Origin: Nautilus pompilius | Lineage: Eukaryota > Mollusca > Cephalopoda > Nautilida > Nautilidae | Length of the DNA: 64,000 bases | Direction of reading: 5' to 3' | NCBI GenBank assembly: GCA_018389105.1 | Contig: JACATO010002730.1 | Coordinates: forward strand, 4,845,380 to 4,909,379 | Part shown: positions 55,917 through 64,000 of the stretch, piece after piece | Layout of the letters: every line of letters begins with the position of its first letter | Position numbering within the stretch: position 1 is the stretch's first letter | The notes under the pieces: generated by a model | The model's input: only the letters and a program-made list of their open reading frames with translations | Database searches by the model: none | Told to the model about the DNA's origin: nothing | Position numbers and translations under genes: made by a program

Positions 55917-55922
<6 letters not shown>

Positions 55923-56335
55923 GCTTCACGCATTTTGTGGTTTGTTTAGAATTTTTGGAGTTAAGCTTCTTTTAACTCCTAATAAATCCTGCGGCTGAAA
56001 AAGTTTAATCTTTCGTTTCGTTTGCTTGTTTTCTATTTTTGTCTATAATCAAAGAATGTTAGAGAGGCGACATCCTATATGGCGTATGGTGGAGACGAAA
56101 CAAGCAGAGAAGAGACTTCATTCAGCCAACTGTGGTTTATGTCCAGAAAGCATACTGCGTTCTTGAAGCTTACAGAAACTTTTTGAATTTTTGTATTGGT
56201 TACCTCTGATGAAATTTAGAAACCAGTGCAATTATATGTAAATCTTGAATGGAAAATGGAAAAGTTATTATTCGCTCTAAGTTTTATTCAAAAACTAAAA
56301 AGTTACTAACTGTTTAATAAATTAGACTGCACGGC

Positions 56336-56444
56336 TGTGTTTGATGTGAGGTAGCTACTTAAGGTCTACATTTCGGCCATCGTTATCCGTAAGGGTTATT
56401 TATCCCAGTACACCTGTGGAAATTTGTGTTTGATGTGAGGTAGC
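56336..56444. repeat. 20-bp perfect direct repeat, 89 bp apart
   Basis: TGTGTTTGATGTGAGGTAGC occurs at 56336-56355 and again, identically, at 56425-56444. Overlapping this, CCCAGTACA (56404) and its inverse TGTACTGGG (56492) form an inverted pair. The structure may be the footprint of an inserted or duplicated piece of 69 bp plus one repeat. Confidence 0.85.
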
Positions 56445-56587
56445 CAGCCGACCAAATTCTTCCCGTGGGCAAGAGAGATGTGATTTGCTTATGTACTGGG
56501 CTGTAACCTGTTTCGCACGAAACTTTTCAATCGTACATTCTTATTGGCAAAACCAAAAGATATTTTGAAAATATAACTTTTTGCAAA

Positions 56588-56646
<59 letters not shown>
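56588..56646. repeat. (ATT)n microsatellite, about 19 units
   Basis: A perfect trinucleotide run. Confidence 0.95.
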
Positions 56647-58879
56647 GTGATGGTCTTATTGCGATGTTTTTATTATTTCTTCTGAAGGTAAGTGACTAAT
56701 GTCAAAATATGTTAATGTTAATTTTCAAATAAAAGCTTAAAATATGAACAAATTTGTCACCTACTTATTAATTTACTAGGTGGAAGTGACTGGCTTTTAC
56801 TTTTACATCCAATCTGAAAGACCCTGTAACTTATTTATTATAACAGTAGATTTATTAGGAAGGATAACAGGGTATCTAGCGACTCTTCTTGTTCTCTATT
56901 GCCAGATGTTCATTAAAAACAGAAAAACTTTTAAGTATAAAGAACAGAAAAAATTGCAGCATTAAGGTTTAAAATATAAACAATTTCTCTAAATTATAAT
57001 TTTCTTTATTTTTTCTTAATGTATTTCAACATTATAATTTTCTAATGCTTGACAGATTGCATGTTGTTTTGATGAATTTTGTTAGTGAAGCTGATCCGTT
57101 TAGACAGAACAAACGCAAAAAAGAATCTCGTGTTTGTTCCGGAATTCTAGAAAGAGCTTACAAGATTTTCATAATCATATCCTCTTTAAACTATCAGGGT
57201 ATTAATAGTATAATAGTCTTTAGAGGCTTTATGCATCGTGCATCACAATTGGAAATTTGGCAACTGTCTTTTTGATTCTCTCTCTGTATTACTCTTCCTA
57301 CTACAGTCGCACACATATTTTTCGAGGAAAATTTGGGGGAAAAAAATGACTGCTATAAAATGATAGCTGGTCTGTCGAGTATTATACATGGTTGAATACT
57401 GACTCATTGCCCAGTTTCTTTCAAACTGTTGTAAATCATTCTCAGTTGCATCTCGGGAAGGTAGTCCCACCGGGCATTTTCATATTCAGCATTAAGAAGT
57501 ACTTCTTTCTCTGTGTACTGAAAGAGTACCATCGAAGAGCGAAAGTTGGACCAGCCTCCAGGAACCTTAATGAGAGAAAGTCATGAGACATCCAGAAGGC
57601 TATCATCTTGGTATTTTAAGACAACAGAAATAGCATAAAGTCTGTGTACTGTAACAGGATTTTAATTTTTATTTACTTTTTTTTCCCATTTATTTTATTG
57701 ATATTACACTGCAAATCTCCCTTCCCTAACACATGAGAGAGGGAGAGGAAATTAATACTTCACATCACCACACGTCCCGTATACACAGTGTCACTCTTTC
57801 AGCCACTGGATCATGTTCACATACAATACTGTAGAAAATTAAGTAGTTATCACGGATACGAAAGAGCTTATCATTTGAACACTATATGTTTTTTTTTACA
57901 AAACGATGCTACTGATGCACAGAACTAATATAATAAAATCTGTTATTTTGTTGCTATTGTTACACGCCTGTAATTAAAATGTATGTTCCATGCTCTATGA
58001 TCACAAGCTGGCTGTGCTAGCTTGTAATAATACGAATGTTTGAATCTGTCTTGATGCGTTCACGCTGATATGATAATGGTGACGACGCGTGACCAATAAA
58101 CATCGCGTGATTTTTCAAGATTTAGTTACTGATGATATCTCTACTGCATTTAACCGCCCATACAGGCTCTTTGTGTTTCGCCATCGTCATAGATTATTAA
58201 AATATGCCCAAGGAAAGAGACTTATGTAGAAACGTCAGAATGCCTGGTTTAACAGACAAAAGGTAAAGCAAAATAAGGTTGGTGATCTATACTTTAGAAT
58301 ATCTGGGGAAAGTTTCGCAGAAACATGAAGAATTTTTTGCTTTTGTTTTTCAGAAATAAATCACTAAGAGGAGGGAGCTGGTAAACAGTTGAGAAGCAAC
58401 GCGAATTAGAGAAGTTATGACAACTAGATAAGAGTTTCTACACTGCTAAATCTGTTTGAAGATAATCAAGGTATTTGTGAAGATGTTGGCTAAATGAAAT
58501 ATTTGCTGCAAGGAAGTCCGTATTGAGCTGGATGATGGACATTAAAATAAGATACTAGAGGTTTTTTTAAAGAAAAAGTAAACAACGACAAGATTGACTG
58601 GATTCTGGTAGTGTGGATGGTTGGGTCGGCATGAGTACAGCAATGCAAAACGTTTAGGGGACGACCGGCAGGAAGACCTCAAATAGGTCTGTGTATGCCT
58701 ATGCCAACAATAAATCATAGGGAAAGAAGAGAGGAGTGTATTCGTGGCAGCAGTTAACAGGCGAAATAGCTAGGCCGCATGAGACCGCTGGTCAAACTAT
58801 TCTGGTCAGGAATACAAGATAAAGTTATAATTTAATTTGTGTAGAGAATAAACGACAGAGAAAGAATATCTTAGATTCC

Positions 58880-58975
58880 TGGGGTAAATGGCATGGCCTT
58901 ATAACCGTGACTTCAGAGTCATTGAGAATATCTGGAATTTACTTGAAGATAAAAGAAAAAAAAAATGTACGTACC
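58880..58975 (+). pseudogene. Tc1/mariner-type transposase scrap
   Basis: From 58894 the frame reads WPYNRDFRVIENIWNLLEDK followed by RKKKMYVPF and a stop. This is a clear variant of the Tc1/mariner block WPANSPDLNPIENVWNLLKD, which carries the last catalytic acidic residue region. In most family members the serine and proline before the aspartate are present; here they are N and R, in line with decay. Flanking bases (58570-58890 and 58976-59260) hold fragments that could belong to the same element, such as a GRP-type linker near 58660, but they are full of stops. It is independent of the copy at 47.6-48.3 kb, on the other strand and of another subtype. Confidence 0.6.
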
Positions 58976-61900
58976 TTTCTAAGAGAAAACCTCTTTGCGA
59001 TGACTTGACTCGAGTTCGCTATGTCTCTACCTCGCCTGAAGATCACGATAATCCCTGACGTCATTTCCGTGTGAAGCGGGCGACTGAGCGTACCGAAAAG
59101 GTGTGAACATCACTAGCGGTCTATTCTCCTAGGAATGTCCAGTTCCACTGCAGATCTGATCCAATTTTTCATTCCTGATGGTGAGGTTACTGAACATTAT
59201 ATTTTTTCCGTCCACAGCTGTCAACAGTGGGCGACCTTAAAACCACCATTGTGAAGATCATCGCGCAACTCTCTCTGGAACATTTTCAGCTGGCTGCTTA
59301 TTATCATCTGATTCGATATTTAGCGAACTTTTATCGACCTTGCGTTGAAAAATCTGCATATTTTTATTGTTGTTTAGGGCAAAATCTCAGTTTAGCTAAC
59401 TGTAAACGTCCGTCTACAAATGTCTTGATGTAATTTAATGTAACAGTCCATAATGTTGCCATTGAAATGTATGAGGAACAAGCAATTATGAAGAACTCTG
59501 TAAAATCCAGATAAAATGCGTATTATTTTAACAATATCCCAGATATGTTCCCAGTAGTGTATAAAGTCTGTATACCACAGAATCAGCAATGCTGTATTTC
59601 AATACAAAATGTCGCTGACATCACACGTACCAACATCTTCAATGTAGAATATTTGCACTGTGCATAGAAATGCAACGTAACATTTTTATTTTCTTTTAAA
59701 ACTCAGACAGATTCTGATTTTCATCTCTACGTTTCGACATGTTAAACATCTTCGGATTTACCATAAACACCCTTCCTTCGTAGCTACTGCATAATCTGAG
59801 AAGCGTTTCCGACTAAAAAGTGACCTGGGACAATAAAGTAGCGGATCAGAAACTGGCTATTGCAAACGTGTCCTTGTCAAGAGCATAATTGCATCGTCAG
59901 TATTTTACTGTACAAGTGCTCCTTAATGTCCTAGAAACTCGGTCGTGATGCTTAATGTTAGTATCGTTTCTCCGTGTACCGACAACTTCCTAACGTCACC
60001 CCTGAATGCGGCTCGGAGGTCTTCGAATGCTACCAGGAAAGTGTTCTGAAGGGAAGCGTGATTTTTAGTTCTCCAGGGGGGTGGGGGGGTTGGGCCAGTG
60101 TGTGTGTGTGTTAACTTTTAAAGAATATTACGTTATTTATAAGTGAATAGAAGTTTAAACTAAAATCATCACTACTTTCTAACCACACTTTTTCCTTGCA
60201 GTTACGCAGTGATTAGGTGGAAAACGTTAATTAAAAGATCTCACGTGAACCCTGGTGCTAACTTTAACGATATTAATGGACATCCCTTTTTTACGATGTA
60301 AACCCATTTTTGAAAATGTCATTTGATGGCTGGTAACGATCGGCCAGGATATTTAACGCCACACGACACACTTGTTTATTCATATTCTAACCGGACTCGC
60401 TGAAAGTGCATTGAGTCAGCAAGCAATGTTAGTTCGAGCCTATACTTCTGGCATCGGCCAATATGTAATATTATTCGTCTTGTATTTAAAGGCCACGAAA
60501 AAAAAAATAAAAAAATACGCATTTTACGGGTTTGATGGTATCCAGCTGAAAGAAGGATTCTTGCAGAAATCCGTGTATTGCAGCAAAGGTGTAGAGCGAC
60601 TGCTTAGACCGGAACCTGGCATGGTTGCAGGCTCGCAGTAAAGCGAGTTAGGTTGTGAATAAGTGGAAGGGCAGCGATCAAACAAATTATTTGGAAAATT
60701 TCGATTATTCCTCAGAGTACGGTGGGGAAAGAGTCTTATGCTGCCATCATTCACCCATTCCACAGCTGCTGAAAGTTTTGTTTCCAGATTAAGGTAGAAA
60801 AAAATAAAGAAGCAGACGAGATTTTAGCTCATATAAAGATATCCTCCAATTCTACTTTTAGTTTAACCTTTTTTTTTAACCCCCCCCAAGGAATATCGCA
60901 ACGAATTAGCACCGCCACTCGAAGTCATTTCCTCTATTCCGCAGTAACGACTACTTATCTCTCTCCTGACTCGCTAACAGTTGCAATTTGTTGTTGTTCG
61001 TAATTGGCAGCCCTGGTCATGGGCTGTATTGGACATACACATAATATACTGCAAGCCTGGTTCTCTTTAAACCTAACCTTCAGCAGCAACAACAAAAAAC
61101 AGAATGTCACCTTCTATACGTAAAGTCTGCCCTTTTCGAGAGACTTCCACACACAAGCAACTACCACCCTCGCGCTGGCTGACCTTTCTTTACGCCTCTT
61201 CCCCCCCCCATACTTTCCGCTATTTGCGTAAGACTTCTGTTTTCCCAGTGAGTGGGAACTTCCCTTTTTACATTTCAGTCTGGATTCTTCCTAACAGCCG
61301 GAGACCTGCCTAGAGGAACGTATCAAAGGTGGTCGTGTAGGTAGGGCGATAAAGACGGTCTTCCGGACAGGTGGCAGCTACAACAGCCCTGACTTCGCAG
61401 GGCACACACAACGTTGGCCGATAATAAAAGAAGTTTATCGATTTCTCTTAAAATGCTCAATGTTCAGTTCTTAGTGAAAATCTGGCGAAAAAAATGATTA
61501 AATAATTTAAAAAAAAAATATTCTAATTAAACGTCAATTGCTTTTGCTTTATTTTTAAAATTGCAGAGTAAACATTTTACAAATTAAACTATTTTTTTTT
61601 TAAATAAACAACATAACTGTCAGCAGATATTTAAAGACTACGGTACCGGTATCGCGATTACAGCATTAATATACAGTTGTGAATTGGTATAGTTTTTGTA
61701 TTTCTAAAAGGTGTTAGAATAGACAACATTATGATTTCTCTCGAGATTTAGAAACAAAGGAGAGTTGGGAGATAATCTGTTTTTATCTCGTGTAGCGGAT
61801 CACATCAGTACCACAACTGCCCCCAAACTAAAGGTCCGACCAATTTTACTTAATGCTGTTAATAATATAAAATTGTGACTTTTCTTAACGGCTTTTAAAA

Positions 61901-62277
61901 CAGATAAATAGATAAATAAAGTAAATTGCGATAAGCATTCAACGTGAGGAATTAGCATACCACCATAGGGAAGCTTCTAAAAAGTTAAGAGAACTGAGAA
62001 GAAATGCGAAAACGTCTACTTTGACAGTAAATATCCAAATATTTAATTTAAGAAATCGATTGGGCTGAAGGTTTCAACAGAGTATTCAAACTAGGCATTC
62101 CAGACTGTTCCTGGACATCTATACCTGCCACAGTGGCTGCGTAGATTTATATCGAGAACAGTCGATTTTATTTAATTAATTGCTGTCTTTGTTATTCTAA
62201 AAAGAAAAAAAATATAATAATCTGGATGAATTTCTGCTGAATGGGTTCCCTATATCAGCATCACTATCATCATCGTC

Positions 62278-62307
62278 AACAACAACAACAACAACAACAG
62301 CAGCAGC

Positions 62308-62354
<47 letters not shown>
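62278..62354. repeat. Compound (CAA)n(CAG)n(AAT)n microsatellite
   Basis: Seven CAA units, three CAG units and about 15 AAT units follow one another without spacers. Confidence 0.95.
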
Positions 62355-62355
<1 letters not shown>

Positions 62356-62620
62356 GCTTAATCTTTAATAAAGCTAATTACAGACAAAAGGTTAATAAAT
62401 ATAACATTAGGGTCTTTAAAAAAATCACTTTATAAAAATTGTACATACTAATATATTGAAAGTAAAGAAGTTTATCTTTCTTTTTAGATTAATGGCAGAA
62501 TAGTGGTACTAATATATCTATATATATATATCTTTGTGCACAATTTATTGATTAAAAGTACTAGTGAAGAATAAATTTCACATATCCCTAAAGAAGTAAG
62601 AGTTAATTAATAATTACAGG

Positions 62621-62654
62621 TTCTCTCTCTCTCTCTCTCTCTCTCCATCTCTCT

Positions 62655-62697
<43 letters not shown>

Positions 62698-62760
62698 CCA
62701 TCTCTCTCTTTGAACATGATCTCTCTCTCCCTCCATCTCTCTCTCTCTCTCCCCTTTGAA
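62621..62760. repeat. (CT)n microsatellite with a duplicated non-CT unit
   Basis: CT blocks are separated by CCAT. CTTTGAACATGA appears twice (about 62709 and 62754), so the unit of about 45 bp containing it was duplicated within the tract. Confidence 0.9.
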
Positions 62761-63104
62761 CATGAGAACGAGAAGACACTAGCGGGATGGGGAATATATA
62801 TAATATATATTTTAGCTAGTTATAGGCAAAATCGAAACTGCTTGACCCCAGTCTACGTCGTTCTTGCTTTCACTGTTTCAGCTCGAAAACCAAATACGTC
62901 GTTCGTATTGCGCGCTGCTGGTAACACAGCCGTTAGAGCAAGGCTCCAGTCTCCCCCCCACGAAACCATCTTTCTTTTTTCTTCCTGCTTGTTTTTTTTT
63001 TTTTTTCCCCTCACGAGCGGTATGAATATTCTATTGACTCCCACCGCTGCAGCCTTCCTCCTCTGCGAATTAACGCTTGGCGTAGTCTCATTCATGCATT
63101 CATA

Positions 63105-63230
63105 GTGTTCGGTTATTACCGTATCGATCCGCCGTCTCGAACCGGGCCCACCCCGGATGACGGTTAGCATGTACGGTAGCGCGGCGAATGGACTAAACCT
63201 TTGATGTGAGGCGATTTGAGTCATGCCTGG
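63105..63230 (-). repeat. Possible tRNA-like repeat head
   Basis: On the minus strand, CGCGCTACCGTACATGCTAA and a B-box-like CCCGGTTCGAGACGGC are spaced as in a tRNA-derived repeat. No matching body copy was found elsewhere in the window, so this could also be GC-rich sequence next to a gene. Confidence 0.28.
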
Positions 63231-63447
63231 CCTACGCTACTCACAGACGGAGCACTGGTACATGAAGGGATCACGCTCCGCCCAGGTAAAATAAATAATG
63301 GGACGCCCGCCCTTATTATCTCCGCTCTGGATATCCTTCTTCCACTGTTTCTGGGAATTTGCTTAGGGCCACGGGAGTCAAACGCTCGTGATTAAAGAGA
63401 ATTATATTTATTTTTTTAAAAGAAAGTTTGCAAGAAAGAATAGCACT

Positions 63448-63475
63448 CTTTTCTCTCTCTCTCTCTCTCACTCTC
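63448..63475. repeat. Short (CT)n tract
   Basis: TTTTCTCTCTCTCTCTCTCT with a CACT interruption. Confidence 0.9.
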
Positions 63476-63516
63476 CTGTACCTCGGAAGGTTTGCAGGTC
63501 TACGGGCTCGTCGTTC

Positions 63517-63531
63517 GGATTAAGCTAATCC
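63517..63531. promoter_or_regulatory. Palindromic GGATTA/TAATCC site
   Basis: The 15 bases GGATTAAGCTAATCC form two perfect inverted TAATCC half-sites around an AGC core. TAATCC is the known preferred core of K50 homeodomains (Otx, Gsc, Pitx, Bicoid). It lies about 375 bp upstream of the candidate start codon at 63905, in a locally more GC- and CpG-rich stretch. A regulatory role is inferred only from the motif and its place; a chance palindrome is possible. Confidence 0.2.
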
Positions 63532-63904
63532 GCGCCGTTTGTTTTTGTTTTTTGTTGTTGTCTTTTTTCAGTACACGCGCGAATTCAAAAAGCAGACGAC
63601 AGCATGGAATAGTTTTACTGCGATGATAACGCTATTAACGCTTGCCGTCTCGGATGCTGCGGTGGAACAGTGAGTTCAGAACTACTTGTACGCTATTTGA
63701 TTGGGCGTAATTTTTTATTTTAAATTTGATATATCTTTAGGCAGTTGGAGGCAAAATTGTGTTACAGATTTTTCTAAGTAGACAATTTAGAAATTGTGAG
63801 CTGAGGGACCTGGCCTATCCTTCCTGTACGTGTGAAACCCATGCATTTTCCTCCTGTGGGTGCTCAGTCCAACCACTGGATTTTAATTACTGGAGGAATT
63901 CACA

Positions 63905-63986
63905 ATGGAAATTTGTACCATGCAAGGATATGTTAAATTTTGGAGGGTTGCAGCACTAACAGCTTTCCAACTGCTGCTCATCACAG
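63905..63986 (+). CDS. Candidate first coding exon with signal peptide, gene runs off the right edge
   Basis: The ATG at 63905 lies in a strong start context (ACAATGG, A at -3 and G at +4). It opens a frame reading MEICTMQGYVKFWRVAALTA then FQLLLIT. This has the charged N-region plus hydrophobic core expected of a secretory signal peptide or signal anchor. A canonical donor ACAG/GTAAAG follows at 63986/63987, which splits a glycine codon and gives a phase-1 intron. Phase-1 introns right after the signal peptide are typical of secreted and type I membrane proteins in animals. A second ATG six codons in could also serve. The mature protein lies outside the window, so no function can be named. 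It could still be a chance frame, because 27 codons is short. Upstream, 63741 has a plausible acceptor (ATATCTTTAG) and 63670 a plausible donor (GTGAGT), but a 71-nt intron between them is unproven. Confidence 0.45.
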
Positions 63987-64000
63987 GTAAAGTTTTCGTC

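Larger units (their letters stand above)
48321..58879. other. No gene recognised; microsatellite-rich
   Basis: Five of the clearest simple or tandem repeats in the window fall here (listed separately). The 90-residue minus frame at 54519-54791 has no recognised family. Confidence 0.55.
58976..63104. other. No gene recognised
   Basis: The frame at 59227-59433 follows an acceptor-like TTTTTTCCGTCCACAG and reads VGDLKTTIVKIIAQLS. It could be either a decayed transposase C-terminus or chance. G-runs occur at 60075-60090 and C-runs near 60880 and 61200. Confidence 0.5.

Noticed and set aside
59227-59433. Acceptor-like site followed by VGDLKTTIVKIIAQLS, reminiscent of a transposase C-terminus or an exon
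   Set aside because: The similarity is short and generic, and no donor or upstream exon could be matched. Left as unassigned.
28720-61830. Shared string around ACATCAGTACCA at about 28732 and 61803
   Set aside because: The exact match is only 12 bases with loose flanks. Matches of this size are expected by chance in 64 kb.
62710-63224. Overlapping 131- and 123-residue frames on both strands
   Set aside because: The plus-strand frame starts inside the CT microsatellite, and both cross T/C homopolymers. No recognisable motif.

Overview
The window is AT-rich, gene-poor nuclear DNA from an animal. Three things point that way. Two axonemal dynein heavy-chain exons are separated by a GT-AG intron. 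tRNA-derived SINEs and decayed Tc1/mariner and pogo (Tigger) transposons are scattered through it. Long (GT)n, (CT)n, (AAT)n and (AT)n microsatellites are common. The SINE type and the repeat-rich, sparse layout would fit a mollusc or another lophotrochozoan, but that is inference, not proof. No bacterial operon, CRISPR array, rRNA or intact tRNA gene was recognised.

Layout. Positions 1-26 kb are non-coding, with SINE copies near 4.9 kb, 6.1 kb, 15.1 kb and 15.9 kb and a mixed GT microsatellite at 19.0-19.25 kb. A frameshifted Tigger transposase 3' piece lies at 26.4-26.7 kb (+). SINEs follow at 28.5 kb and 29.5 kb, with a weaker one at 30.1 kb. A three-copy 29-bp tandem repeat sits at 33.2 kb. 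On the minus strand at 35.46-36.54 kb are two adjacent exons of an axonemal dynein heavy chain, with perfect splice sites and reading frame. A 470-bp degenerate CT tract lies at 38.5-39.0 kb. A decayed Tc1-type transposase is at 47.6-48.3 kb (-), a diverged tandem duplication at 49.7-49.95 kb, and a second Tc1/mariner scrap at 58.9 kb (+). The last kilobase ends in a likely first coding exon: a start codon in good context, a signal-peptide-like stretch and a phase-1 splice donor. Its gene would continue past the right edge.

The only confident host coding sequence is the dynein exon pair (103 codons) and, less surely, the signal-peptide exon. The dynein pair is puzzling. A heavy chain needs several hundred more codons downstream and thousands upstream, yet no other dynein exon was recognised in 35 kb on one side or 27 kb on the other. 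Very long introns, a partial duplication and an assembly artefact are all possible. No clearly new biological system was found. The best leads are the isolated dynein exon pair, the edge exon with a palindromic homeodomain-type site upstream, and the local three-copy SINE family.
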